This document shows, piece after piece, positions 1 to 7,997 of a stretch of 64,000 nucleotides of DNA. This DNA comes from Alkalicoccus halolimnae (GTDB lineage: Bacteria > Bacillota > Bacilli > Bacillales > Salisediminibacteriaceae): NCBI RefSeq assembly GCF_008014775.2, contig NZ_CP144914.1:1860001-1924000 (forward strand). Direction: 5' to 3'. Each line of letters opens with the position of its first letter. Within the stretch, counting starts at the first letter, position 1. The notes under the pieces were generated by a model that did not search any database, was not told the origin of the DNA, and saw only the letters and a list, made by a program, of their open reading frames with translations. The position numbers and the translations under genes are program-made.

Positions 1-369
1 TGGAAATATCCCGAAAGAGCTGGAGATCGATTATCAGCTGTTATATCTGTAAAATTCGATAAAATCCTTCGGGGTGGGGAGAGCGATTTAATTCAGCAGG
101 ATATTCAATTTGAAATTGACATGATGGAACATATAACTGAAGAAGGCAATGATTTTTTTATAAAAGAAGTTGAACTTCCTTCTTTTCTTAGTGACTATGA
201 CAAAAAAAGAATAGCGATCATTTTAAAAAAATGGGGAGTACATCCTCCTTTCAAACTTTCTTTAGAACAAGTCGATCCAGGACAAGTGGAAACTTTTATT
301 AAATTTCTAATATCTGCTGCGATACTGCTTAAAGCGGGCGGCCAGAGATACAGCACTGCTGAATCATAG
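1..369 (+). CDS. Hypothetical protein, 5' end cut by window edge
   Basis: The reading frame is open from base 1 and stops at 367-369, so the gene starts outside the window; the ATG at 121 is internal because at least 40 sense codons precede it in frame. About 122 residues are visible, mixed charged with a short hydrophobic stretch near the C-terminus. I do not recognise a family. It ends just before a hairpin terminator and is followed by a co-directional coiled-coil gene with its own promoter. Confidence 0.55.
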   Translation, partial: WKYPERAGDRLSAVISVKFDKILRGGESDLIQQDIQFEIDMMEHITEEGNDFFIKEVELPSFLSDYDKKRIAIILKKWGVHPPFKLSLEQVDPGQVETFIKFLISAAILLKAGGQRYSTAES

Positions 370-383
370 ACCCGTGCATTTTT

Positions 384-416
384 AAACGCGTTCCATATCC
401 AGGTGGAACGTGTTTT
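384..416 (+). terminator. Rho-independent terminator after the partial gene
   Basis: AAACGCGTTCCA and TGGAACGTGTTT form a 12 bp stem (one G-U pair) with an 8 nt loop, followed by a short T-rich tail. It separates the partial gene from the next promoter. Confidence 0.6.
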
Positions 417-423
417 AGTTTGT

Positions 424-452
424 TTGCATGAACAGGGGCCTGTGCGTAAAAT
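424..452 (+). promoter_or_regulatory. SigA-type promoter for the coiled-coil gene
   Basis: TTGCAT at 424-429 and TAAAAT at 447-452 are separated by 17 nt, a good vegetative promoter fit, about 35 bp before the coding start at 488. Confidence 0.5.
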
Positions 453-487
453 ATTATACATATACTTAACTAAACAGGAGGCAGCTC

Positions 488-1429
488 ATGGCTGAAAAAA
501 GTTTAAATGAACAGATTACGGAGGTTATAGAAAAAACACGATTAAAAAAGAAATGGTCTGAGCATCAGGAAAGACTGGCAGAAGCTCTAATTAACAACAA
601 AATAACTGCTGAAAATCTGAAAATGGAATTGGATAACCACAATCTCCAGTATAAGGACTTGCTCAACATACCGATCGTAAAGCTTATCAGCTCGACTGCT
701 GAAGAAAATCATGATCAACTCTCCCACAGCCAGCTGAAATCGATTGAGTGGAAGCTCTTATATCAGGAAGCATTACGCAATATGGAAGAATTAGAAAGAG
801 AAAGAGTTATGTATGAGGAGCATGCTATGCAGCTGAAGGATGTAAAAACAGCTGGTAAACTGCTGGAAGATAAGAAAAACGAAATGATTTTAAACGAATC
901 TTCTTTATGGAGTGATGACTTATATAATACAACTGTCCAGGAAATAAACATTATGGGAGAGCTTCAGGAGCTGTATGACGCCGTTGATGCAGGTGAACAT
1001 GCCTACTATTCTTTGGAAGACACACGGAAAGCTCTTGATAAAGCCTCCAACTGGTCCGTTTTTGATATGTTAAGCGGAGGTATAGTGACTGCTTATATGC
1101 AGCAAAGCCAGCTGGATGATGCAAAAGAGTCCCTGCATCGTACTGCGAGAAGGTTGAGACAGTTTCAGGATGAATTGATCGATATCGAACAGCACCAGAC
1201 CGGTGATATGAACATTGGAACGCTGCTATCTAATATCGAGAATTTTTACGGAGACATTATTGTTTACTGGATAGTAAAAGATCAGATAAATGACGCCGTA
1301 AAAAAAGTTTCTGCCGTTCAATCAAGTGTGAGCGAACTGGTTAATGAGTTAAAAGAACGCAGCAGCCAATTGGAAAGTCGAAGAGAAGAGGTTTCACTCA
1401 AAAGAATACGTTTAATTGGGGAAGCATAA
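488..1429 (+). CDS. Coiled-coil protein of unknown function
   Basis: 313 aa starting at ATG with an AGGAGG-type site 8 nt upstream. No signal peptide or membrane helix is evident. Heptad-like, Glu/Lys/Leu-rich stretches occur near residues 5-60, 85-135 and 250-310, with a short Gly-containing segment near residue 195 (MLSGGIVTAYMQQSQ), which suggests two helical arms joined by a hinge. No enzyme motif was found. It lies 21 bp upstream of the gamma-glutamylcyclotransferase-like gene, so the two are probably one transcript. Function unknown; a structural or scaffold role is only a guess. Confidence 0.7.
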   Translation: MAEKSLNEQITEVIEKTRLKKKWSEHQERLAEALINNKITAENLKMELDNHNLQYKDLLNIPIVKLISSTAEENHDQLSHSQLKSIEWKLLYQEALRNMEELERERVMYEEHAMQLKDVKTAGKLLEDKKNEMILNESSLWSDDLYNTTVQEINIMGELQELYDAVDAGEHAYYSLEDTRKALDKASNWSVFDMLSGGIVTAYMQQSQLDDAKESLHRTARRLRQFQDELIDIEQHQTGDMNIGTLLSNIENFYGDIIVYWIVKDQINDAVKKVSAVQSSVSELVNELKERSSQLESRREEVSLKRIRLIGEA

Positions 1430-1450
1430 CAGAACAGGAGGCTTTCTATT

Positions 1451-2311
1451 ATGAAAGTGTTTGTTTATGGAACCTTAAGAGAAGGATGCAGCAATTCCTT
1501 TCTGCTGGAAAACTCCCGGAAAATTAGCAGCCAGGCTTATCTTGAAGGAAGGCTGGATGATACTGGAAATGGCTATCCAGGTTTAGTAGAAGATCCGTCT
1601 GAAGTCTGCTGTGGAGAACTTTATGAAATAAATGAAGAGACACTGAGAAAGCTTGATGACCTAGAAGGGTACAGGGAGGGAAGACGTGAGAACCTATATG
1701 AACGGACGGTTCGTTCGGTAAAGACGGCTGATGGAAAAGAAGAAGCGTATGCCTATATTTATAATTATCCGTCCCAGACAAAGGGACCCATCCCATTCAA
1801 CGACTGGAAAGTTCATGAACTTCTTCAGGAGGACAGTATGTTGATTCCTTATTTCGCATACGGCTCATGTATGGATACAAAACGTCTTGAAAAAGCGGGA
1901 GTTCTGCAGGATTTTAACAATTGGGCGGCAGGGGTGCTGAACGGTTATAAATTGACCTATTCATTGCTGCGATCTGACGGAGGACGTGCGGATATTGAAG
2001 AAAGTGAGGAACTTACAGAAGGTATATTGTATTTTGTTCCCCACCGTTCCATAAATTATTTATTTAAAAGAGAGGGAGTTCATAAAAAGATATACAGGCC
2101 TGTTGCTGTAGAAGTTAAAACAGATGATGGAATTTTTTCGGCTTTAACTTTTACTGTAATTAATAAACAGCACTCTACCTCTCCACCGTCACACTACGCT
2201 GAAGAAATTTTAAGAGGATGCCGGCGAGGCCTCACACCGGAGTATGTGAAAAAAGTAACCAGTCAATTGGAGAAATTATCTCAAATGACTCACCCGGAAG
2301 AACGTTACTAG
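1451..2311 (+). CDS. Tandem gamma-glutamylcyclotransferase (AIG2/GGCT) domain protein
   Basis: 286 aa. Two copies of a GGCT-like fold are visible: the first begins at residue 1 with the substrate-loop motif FVYGTLREG and has the Glu-rich LDDLEGYREG segment (about residues 70-80); the second begins near residue 133 with PYFAYGSCMD. GGCT enzymes release 5-oxoproline from gamma-glutamyl substrates; usual members have one domain of 110-190 aa, so this is a duplication or fusion. The second copy is less canonical, and which copy is active cannot be told. It follows the coiled-coil gene by 21 bp with a strong AGGAGG site, and its stop lies inside a bidirectional hairpin shared with the convergent gene. 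Confidence 0.8.
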   Translation: MKVFVYGTLREGCSNSFLLENSRKISSQAYLEGRLDDTGNGYPGLVEDPSEVCCGELYEINEETLRKLDDLEGYREGRRENLYERTVRSVKTADGKEEAYAYIYNYPSQTKGPIPFNDWKVHELLQEDSMLIPYFAYGSCMDTKRLEKAGVLQDFNNWAAGVLNGYKLTYSLLRSDGGRADIEESEELTEGILYFVPHRSINYLFKREGVHKKIYRPVAVEVKTDDGIFSALTFTVINKQHSTSPPSHYAEEILRGCRRGLTPEYVKKVTSQLEKLSQMTHPEERY

Positions 2312-2322
2312 TTCTCCGGGTG
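2291..2322. terminator. Bidirectional hairpin between convergent genes
   Basis: CACCCGG plus AGAAC pairs with GTTCT plus CCGGGTG, with one bulged A. The stop codon of the plus-strand gene (2309-2311) sits in the loop, and the minus-strand gene ends at 2323. T-tracts are weak. Confidence 0.5.
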
Positions 2323-2838
2323 TTATTGATTTTCCCAGAAAATATAGCCTGTTTTGGTGGCACTGTCCAGCTGAACCTGAAAGTTATGCTTTTCGTAAAA
2401 GTGTTTTAAACGATCATTGTGATTCCAATCCCGTTCAGAAATTACTCCTGTGACAACAGGTACATTTTGTTCTCCAGCATACTCCTGAAGGTGGCGCATA
2501 CAGACCGAGCCATAACCGCGGTCGGCTTCACCTCTTATGTCGTCTATAAAAATTTCATCATTTTTATAAGTTGCATGAATAGAAAACTCCCAGTGTCCCT
2601 GGAAAGGTTTATTGCACGAATGAGCCATTACCTTACAGAAACAGCCGTCATCTTTTGAATAGATGACCAGCCATTCGTCTGAATTCGTACGATCTATACC
2701 GAGAATCCGGAAATCTTTAGCTATTTTTTTAATATTATCCTGCATACGTAAAATTTGAAATTCAAAATCTTCATATTCATGGACAAGTGTCTCTTTGTCT
2801 TTGTTTGTTTTTGGTTCCTCTAAAAAAGCAGAGTACAT
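2323..2838 (-). CDS. GNAT-like acetyltransferase
   Basis: 171 aa from ATG at 2838 (AGGAG 8 nt upstream; the in-frame GTG at 2847 lies inside that site and is rejected). The C-terminal half looks like a GNAT fold: a beta strand with FIDDIRGEADRGYGSVCMRH resembles the acetyl-CoA pyrophosphate loop (R/QxxGxG/A), followed by helix and HNDRLKHFYEKHNFQV, typical of the terminal GNAT motif (N..a..fYek.GF). The N-terminal about 50 residues are predicted helical and unassigned. Substrate unknown. Expressed divergently from the C45-type hydrolase gene. Confidence 0.6.
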   Translation of the reverse strand: MYSAFLEEPKTNKDKETLVHEYEDFEFQILRMQDNIKKIAKDFRILGIDRTNSDEWLVIYSKDDGCFCKVMAHSCNKPFQGHWEFSIHATYKNDEIFIDDIRGEADRGYGSVCMRHLQEYAGEQNVPVVTGVISERDWNHNDRLKHFYEKHNFQVQLDSATKTGYIFWENQ

Positions 2839-2858
2839 GAAGATCACTCCTAAAAAAT

Positions 2859-2886
2859 TCTTTTACAAGTACGCTATTGTAAAAGA
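2859..2886 (-). promoter_or_regulatory. Perfect 10 bp inverted repeat in the divergent promoter region
   Basis: TCTTTTACAA and TTGTAAAAGA are separated by 8 nt. Read on the minus strand the hairpin is followed by six T residues and then directly by the ribosome binding site of the GNAT-like gene, so it could be an attenuator; it could equally be an operator between the divergent genes. Confidence 0.45.
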
Positions 2887-2914
2887 TTCATACGGTGAAT
2901 TCAAGTCAAATTTG

Positions 2915-2943
2915 TTTATTCCTGAAAGAGGGACCGCTATAAT
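2915..2943 (+). promoter_or_regulatory. Likely promoter for the C45-type hydrolase
   Basis: A perfect TATAAT at 2938-2943 stands 38 bp before the coding start at 2981, with a weak TTTATT 17 nt upstream. The -10 is convincing, the -35 is not. Confidence 0.45.
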
Positions 2944-2980
2944 TTGAATCAGCACTTAAATAACGGAGCAGGTGAAACTT

Positions 2981-4048
2981 ATGGAAGCTGGTATCGAAGC
3001 AATTCAGGGGAGGGGCAATGCCTATGATTTCGGGCTCAAACAGGCTGAAGAATTAAAGCAGACAGCCCTCTTTCAAAGACATATGAAGAGAAGAAAGAAA
3101 TCCATCCGCAGATATACGACAGACTTTTTGGAAACTAAATCATGGGTGAGATCATTGACGCCGTTATTATGGGAAGAGTTAAACGGTCTTGCAGATGGTT
3201 TAAACTGGAGAATAGAGGATGTTATTCATGAATATGGAGGGTATCAGCAGAGCTGGATCAAAAGCGGGTGCAGTGCCATGATGAAGTCGGGAATCTATGC
3301 GCGGAACTATGATTATCATCCCAAAACATACGATGGGAGATTTGTGCTCTGGCAGCCGGAAGAAGGCTATGCCCATATAGGATTTGCACAGAGAATAATC
3401 GGCAGAATGGATGGAATGAATGAACATGGTCTGGCCGTAGGTTATCATTTTGTAAACCGTGTATCGCCTGAAGACGGTTTCATTTGCTGTTCGATTGCAA
3501 GACTCGTCCTCGACTCCTGCAGAAATATCGAAGAAGCGGTCGAAGTATTGACAGAGCTCCCTCACCGTCATTCCTTTAATTATTCCCTTGCAGATGCCTC
3601 CGGCTCAAGCGCTGTAGTGGAAGGATCAGCAAAAGGGACCTCTCTGCTGAAAGACCATGGAGACGTGTGCACAAATCATTTCAGATCGCCCGGGAAATCA
3701 GCTGAAAACAGGCATCGCACAGAGGAGTCAGAGGCGAGGCTCCACAGGCTAAGCGCGCTGCTCGAACAAAATCCGGATCGAAGGGAAATGTTTTCCATGC
3801 TCAATGACCTTTCGTTTAATATTGCAAAGACGGATTATAAAAACTGGTCAGGTACAATTCACACAGCTGTATATGATACGGTTAATCAACATGTGCTGGC
3901 AGGTATAGGCGTCAATGCGAAACCGGTATCTATTTCATTTAAAAACTGGCTGAAGGGAGAGCGTTTTATTGTTAAAAAGCTGCGGGGAAAGATTACTCAT
4001 TTAGAAGACAGTCAGCACCTGAGAGCAGATACCGCTCGAATACGCTGA
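2981..4048 (+). CDS. C45-family peptidase / acyl-CoA:6-APA acyltransferase-like Ntn hydrolase
   Basis: 355 aa. ATG at 2981 is preferred over the GTG at 2972, which overlaps the AGGTGA ribosome site. The sequence has the hallmarks of the IAT/C45 Ntn-hydrolase group: an N-terminal pro-segment of about 96 residues, then Cys97 in SGCSAM, followed by ARNYDYHP and IGRMDGMNEHGLAVGY. In this family autocleavage before the Cys exposes it as the N-terminal nucleophile that hydrolyses amide bonds. No signal peptide, so probably cytosolic. The natural substrate is unknown. It is followed 40 bp later by the split-barrel/UbiA fusion gene. Confidence 0.78.
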   Translation: MEAGIEAIQGRGNAYDFGLKQAEELKQTALFQRHMKRRKKSIRRYTTDFLETKSWVRSLTPLLWEELNGLADGLNWRIEDVIHEYGGYQQSWIKSGCSAMMKSGIYARNYDYHPKTYDGRFVLWQPEEGYAHIGFAQRIIGRMDGMNEHGLAVGYHFVNRVSPEDGFICCSIARLVLDSCRNIEEAVEVLTELPHRHSFNYSLADASGSSAVVEGSAKGTSLLKDHGDVCTNHFRSPGKSAENRHRTEESEARLHRLSALLEQNPDRREMFSMLNDLSFNIAKTDYKNWSGTIHTAVYDTVNQHVLAGIGVNAKPVSISFKNWLKGERFIVKKLRGKITHLEDSQHLRADTARIR

Positions 4049-4088
4049 GTAACTGCCTGCGGGGTAATACAACAGAGGAGAGATATGC

Positions 4089-5615
4089 ATGGCGGAACGT
4101 ACAAAAGAGGAAATTTTAGACTATCTAAACAGGGCAGAGGTCAGTTCAGTAGGGACTTCCAATATGGGGAAGCCACGTCAGAGAATGATGCACTTCGCTG
4201 TAGACGACGAATTTAACGTTTATTTATCGAGTATGAAAGGTGATCCGAAAGTTATTCAATGGAGCAATATTCCAGAAACAGCTATGCTGATCCATCAGGG
4301 CCAGACATTTATGGAGATGGAAGAATGCGAAATAATCGGCCGTGCTCAAGTTGTCCGCGGAGATAAAGAAAGAGAAAAAGCAACAGACTTATTAAAAAAC
4401 AGATCACCTATTGTAGGTAATTTTGTCAGTCAGGGGGCGGTAGACAGGCTGGAATTTATTAAAGTAAAACCTTATACAGTCAAGTATCGTTTCGTACCGG
4501 AAATTCTGCAGGGGGAGGCTCCTACAGTATTCGATCTGAGTTCGGAAGTGGAAGGCTCGGCGGACAGCCAGGATATACTATCCAGATTAAACACCTGGAA
4601 AGAAGCAGTGAGACCGCTGTCGCTGACTGCTTCTTTTATTCCTGCTCTTCTAGGAGGGGCAATGGCCTTTAGCATGGCAGGAATCTTTTCCTGGCCGCTT
4701 TTATTGTTAACAGTACTCGCTGCGGTAATGGTGCAGGCAGGTACGAATATGATCAACGATTTTAAAGATGCAGAAAGAGACGCTGAGAATACAGGAGGGG
4801 TAAGACCATTTACGGGAGGATCCAAAATGATCCAGCTGGGGTTGATATCTAAAGCGGACATGGGTTTCTTTGGAATTGTTTTGACCGCTGCAGCAGGATT
4901 AATAGGACTTTATTTAGCTTTTGTCAGCGGACCGGGAATACTTCCTCTGATTGTTTACGGGCTTATAGCCGGATTCTTCTATACAAATGGTAAGGGGAAG
5001 TTTTCGTTTATTAATTTATCTCCAGGTATTGCGGAATTCCTGATAGCTACCACTTACGGGACAGCAATGACCGTAGGAGCTTATTATGTCCAGACAGGTA
5101 GTTATTCACTGGAAGTTTTCCTTGTTTCAATACCGGTAGCGGCTTTAATAACCAACGTTCTTTTAATAAATCAATTTCCAGATGCAGAAAGTGATGCTGA
5201 GCAGGAGAAAGAAACACTTGTCGTTCGGATTGGTAAAAAACAGGCAAAAAATGTACTGATAGCTTTATTTATTACTGCCTTTGCTGCAGTAATAATTATT
5301 CCGATAATCAGTGAAGTGCCTGCTACTGTTTATATTGCGTTCCTCTCACTGCCTTTTATGGTACAGGCGATTCGTTATGCGAATAAACATTACGATGGTC
5401 AGCCAACAGAGCTTATCCCAGGAAACGCCCATACAGCGATTCACCATTTACTGACGGGGCTGCTGTTAATAATTGCTTTTGTTATGATGGAAGCGAGCGT
5501 TTGGTTTACCTTATTAATCAGTGCTGGTACTCTGGTTTTTGTATTCTGGGTCTGGAAATATATTGAACGTCAGCGGAAAGTTATGAGCGGATTTAAAAAG
5601 GCTTTTGCGAAATAA
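4089..5615 (+). CDS. Fusion of PNPOx-like split-barrel domain and UbiA prenyltransferase
   Basis: 508 aa; start ATG with GAGGAGAG 6 nt upstream. Residues about 1-135 match the pyridoxamine-phosphate-oxidase-like FMN-binding split barrel (SVGTSNMGKPRQRMMHF, then FNVYLSSMKGDPK). Residues about 170-500 are an integral membrane UbiA domain with about nine hydrophobic segments and both Asp-rich motifs: N223-D224 with D227 and D231, and N361 with D365 and D369. UbiA enzymes move a prenyl chain to an aromatic acceptor (MenA, UbiA) and are normally about 300 aa without this head. The closest functional class by motif is MenA-like, but the acceptor cannot be told. A redox or ligand-sensing head on a prenyltransferase is inferred. 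No frameshift signs: the linker (135-168) is continuous. Confidence 0.8.
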   Translation: MAERTKEEILDYLNRAEVSSVGTSNMGKPRQRMMHFAVDDEFNVYLSSMKGDPKVIQWSNIPETAMLIHQGQTFMEMEECEIIGRAQVVRGDKEREKATDLLKNRSPIVGNFVSQGAVDRLEFIKVKPYTVKYRFVPEILQGEAPTVFDLSSEVEGSADSQDILSRLNTWKEAVRPLSLTASFIPALLGGAMAFSMAGIFSWPLLLLTVLAAVMVQAGTNMINDFKDAERDAENTGGVRPFTGGSKMIQLGLISKADMGFFGIVLTAAAGLIGLYLAFVSGPGILPLIVYGLIAGFFYTNGKGKFSFINLSPGIAEFLIATTYGTAMTVGAYYVQTGSYSLEVFLVSIPVAALITNVLLINQFPDAESDAEQEKETLVVRIGKKQAKNVLIALFITAFAAVIIIPIISEVPATVYIAFLSLPFMVQAIRYANKHYDGQPTELIPGNAHTAIHHLLTGLLLIIAFVMMEASVWFTLLISAGTLVFVFWVWKYIERQRKVMSGFKKAFAK

Positions 5616-5639
5616 TGTTTTTTTCTCAGGACGGGAAAA

Positions 5640-5658
5640 AAGCCGGCACACCCGGCTT
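5640..5658 (-). terminator. Short perfect hairpin, terminator-like on the minus strand
   Basis: AAGCCGG and CCGGCTT with a 5 nt loop. The run of T residues follows the stem on the minus strand, although no minus-strand gene is close by; on the plus strand there is no T-tract. It may still end the fusion gene's transcript. Confidence 0.4.
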
Positions 5659-5694
5659 AAAGACTGGAATGAAAAATTTTATGTTTAAATATGT

Positions 5695-5723
5695 TTGTTT
5701 AAGTGTAATAGAAGAAGTGTAAT
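5695..5723 (+). promoter_or_regulatory. Probable ohr promoter
   Basis: TTGTTT and TGTAAT with a 17 nt spacer, 28 bp before the start codon. The -10 lies in a direct repeat AAGTGTAAT at 5701 and 5715, a possible regulator site; an OhrR-type operator was not recognised. Confidence 0.4.
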
Positions 5724-5750
5724 CCTAACAAAAATGGAGGATGATCAATT

Positions 5751-6173
5751 ATGGCAGAAACAATTTTTTCTACAAAAGCAACAGCAGCAGGAGGCCGTGA
5801 AGGACACGTCAAATCAGATAACGAAGTAGTTGATGTAAATTTACAGATGCCTGATAAAAATGGAATTCCGAAAGATGCTTCCAATCCCGAGCAGCTTTTC
5901 GCGTCAGGTTATTCTGCATGTTTTGACGGAGCATTGAACCTTATGGCTTCAAAAGCAGATAAAGATATTGAATCTGAAACAACTGCGGAAGTCAGTCTAA
6001 TAAAGGACCCGGAAGATAATGGATTTAAACTTGGAGTTACGCTGCATGTTCATATAAAAGGCGTTAACCAGGAGGAAGCGGAAGAGCTCGCTCATAAAGC
6101 ACACGGCTTCTGCCCTTATTCCAAAGCAACCAAGGGCAACATTGACGTGAATCTGGAAGTGCACAGTGAATAA
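5751..6173 (+). CDS. ohr: Organic hydroperoxide resistance protein Ohr (OsmC family)
   Basis: 140 aa, the normal length. Ohr is a cytosolic thiol peroxidase that reduces organic hydroperoxides with a pair of conserved cysteines. Both are present: Cys57 in GYSACFDGALN and Cys121 in GFCPYSKATKGNI. Start ATG with TGGAGG 9 nt upstream. It is a single-gene unit with its own promoter and a strong terminator, next to three methionine sulfoxide reductase domains, making a local oxidative-damage cluster. Whether OhrR controls it cannot be seen here; no MarR-type regulator is encoded next to it. Confidence 0.93.
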   Translation: MAETIFSTKATAAGGREGHVKSDNEVVDVNLQMPDKNGIPKDASNPEQLFASGYSACFDGALNLMASKADKDIESETTAEVSLIKDPEDNGFKLGVTLHVHIKGVNQEEAEELAHKAHGFCPYSKATKGNIDVNLEVHSE

Positions 6174-6186
6174 ATAAAATATATCG

Positions 6187-6221
6187 GCCTTGTCGGATTT
6201 CCTATTCGACAAGGCTTTTTT
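6187..6221 (+). terminator. Terminator after ohr
   Basis: GCCTTGTCG and CGACAAGGC form a 9 bp stem with an 11 nt loop, followed by six T residues. Confidence 0.88.
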
Positions 6222-6283
6222 AATGAGTAATTATCTGTGATGATTTATACTTGAGTAGAAAGCAGAGAGGAGGATTCAAATAC

Positions 6284-7426
6284 ATGAAAAAAATTATTAT
6301 TGCTTTAATGACTATTATTGTTTCTATTTCTGCTATTATTTTCGTGCCTATTATTTATGATTATTTTACGAGCCGGTCATATGGAAGTGAACCTGTCGAA
6401 GAAAACGAAAGTGATTTTCTTGAAACAGCAACTTTTGCAGGTGGGTGTTTCTGGTGCATGGAACCTCCTTTTGAAGATATCGAAGGTGTTGACAAAGCCG
6501 TATCCGGCTATACAGGAGGAGAACAGGTCAATCCTGCTTATGAAGAAGTAGCTGCGGGGGAAACCAATCATGTAGAAGCTGTGCAGATCACGTATGATCC
6601 CGACCTTATAAGCTATGAAGAATTACTGGAAGTTTTTTGGAGGCAGATTGATCCGACAGACGATGAAGGCCAGTTTGTAGATAGAGGGGAGCAGTATGCT
6701 TCTGCTGTGTTTTATCATGATGAATCACAAAAAGAAGCGGCTGAAGCATCCAAACAAAAGCTTGAAGACTCGGGCCGCTTTGAAGAACCGATAGTCACAG
6801 AAATAAAATCTGCGCTTACATTTTATGTAGCTGAAGATTATCATCAAGATTTTTATAAAGAAAATCCGGTTCGGTATGAATTTTACCGGTCTAATTCCGG
6901 AAGAGACGAATTTTTGGAAGAATACTGGGGAGAAGAAGAATATGAAGTAGAGAGTGATCCGGATGAAGTGCCTTCCTGGAGAGAATATGAACAGGAATCT
7001 GAAGAAGAACTACGTGAACGGCTTTCAGAGGAAGAGTTCGAAGTTACTCAGAACGATGCTACAGAAGAGGCTTACAACAATGAATATTGGGATAACGAGC
7101 AAGAAGGTATCTACGTAGACATAGTATCCAAAGAACCTTTATTCAGCTCGACACACCAATATGAATCCGGAACTGGCTGGCCCAGTTTCTGGGAGGTAAT
7201 TTCCGAAGAATATATTGTAGAAGAAGCTGACTGGGGGCTCCTGGGCCGACGGACAGAAGTGAGGAGCAAGTATGCTGACTCTCATCTCGGGCATGTGTTT
7301 AATGATGGTCCGGACCCAACAGGCTTGAGATACTGCCTTAATTCCGCTGCTCTAGATTTTATCCCTGTGGAAGATATGGAAGCGGAAGGATACGAGGACT
7401 TTTTATACTTGTTTGAAGAGGAATAA
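6284..7426 (+). CDS. msrAB: Membrane-anchored bifunctional methionine sulfoxide reductase MsrA-MsrB
   Basis: 380 aa from ATG at 6284 (AGGAGG 10 nt upstream; the in-frame TTG at 6251 has none). Residues 1-25 are a hydrophobic N-terminal anchor or uncleaved signal, so both domains face outside. MsrA, about 46-205, has GGCFWCM with Cys55 (catalytic) and Cys58. A very acidic linker (about 210-260) leads to MsrB, about 245-365, with [23 protein letters not shown] and catalytic Cys351 in [11 protein letters not shown]. The usual MsrB zinc CxxC pairs are absent and the resolving-Cys position is Thr, so recycling must use another route. Repairs S- and R-sulfoxides of Met in secreted or surface proteins. 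The strongly acidic composition fits a salt-exposed protein. Confidence 0.92.
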   Translation: MKKIIIALMTIIVSISAIIFVPIIYDYFTSRSYGSEPVEENESDFLETATFAGGCFWCMEPPFEDIEGVDKAVSGYTGGEQVNPAYEEVAAGETNHVEAVQITYDPDLISYEELLEVFWRQIDPTDDEGQFVDRGEQYASAVFYHDESQKEAAEASKQKLEDSGRFEEPIVTEIKSALTFYVAEDYHQDFYKENPVRYEFYRSNSGRDEFLEEYWGEEEYEVESDPDEVPSWREYEQESEEELRERLSEEEFEVTQNDATEEAYNNEYWDNEQEGIYVDIVSKEPLFSSTHQYESGTGWPSFWEVISEEYIVEEADWGLLGRRTEVRSKYADSHLGHVFNDGPDPTGLRYCLNSAALDFIPVEDMEAEGYEDFLYLFEEE

Positions 7427-7448
7427 TTTGAGAAGGTGTGGTCAGGAC

Positions 7449-7997
7449 ATGAATGAACAAGTGGAAATAGCAACATTTGCAGGAGGATGTTTTTGGTGTA
7501 TGGTAAAGCCGTTTGATGAACAGCCGGGGATTCTGAGAGTCCGATCCGGCTACACGGGCGGACTTTTCGCCAATCCCTCCTATGAACAAGTAAAAACAGG
7601 GGAGACCGGTCATTTTGAAGCAGTTCAAATAACGTATGACGCTTCCTTATATTCTTATGAACAGCTTCTGGATTTGTTTTGGACCCAAATAGACCCGACA
7701 GATGATGGTGGACAATTTTTTGATCGGGGCAGTCAGTACCGATCTGCTATTTTTTACCACAATGAAAACCAGATGCAGGCAGCATTAAAAACCCGGCATC
7801 ACATGGAAACATACGGACCTTTTCAGAAGCCGATAGTAACACAGATACTTCCGGCTTCTGAATTTTATGAAGCGGAATACGAGCATCAGAAGTTTCATGA
7901 AAAAAATCCGGATTTATACAGGGCTGAACGAATTAATTCAGGACGTGAAGCTTTTTTGAAAAGGCACTGGACAGAAAGGATGAGCTCTTGTGAATAA
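7449..7997 (+). CDS. msrA: Peptide methionine-S-sulfoxide reductase MsrA (cytosolic)
   Basis: 182 aa from ATG at 7449; an in-frame TTG at 7413 lies within the previous gene and is rejected. It has GGCFWCM with catalytic Cys14 and Cys17, FRSGYTGG-like RSGYTGG, QIDPTDDGGQFFDRGSQYRS and the HQKFHEKNP segment, all typical MsrA. No signal peptide, hence the intracellular counterpart of the anchored MsrAB just upstream (22 bp between them). The two MsrA domains are clearly homologous, consistent with duplication. It overlaps the next gene by 8 bp, so the three form an operon. Confidence 0.92.
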   Translation: MNEQVEIATFAGGCFWCMVKPFDEQPGILRVRSGYTGGLFANPSYEQVKTGETGHFEAVQITYDASLYSYEQLLDLFWTQIDPTDDGGQFFDRGSQYRSAIFYHNENQMQAALKTRHHMETYGPFQKPIVTQILPASEFYEAEYEHQKFHEKNPDLYRAERINSGREAFLKRHWTERMSSCE

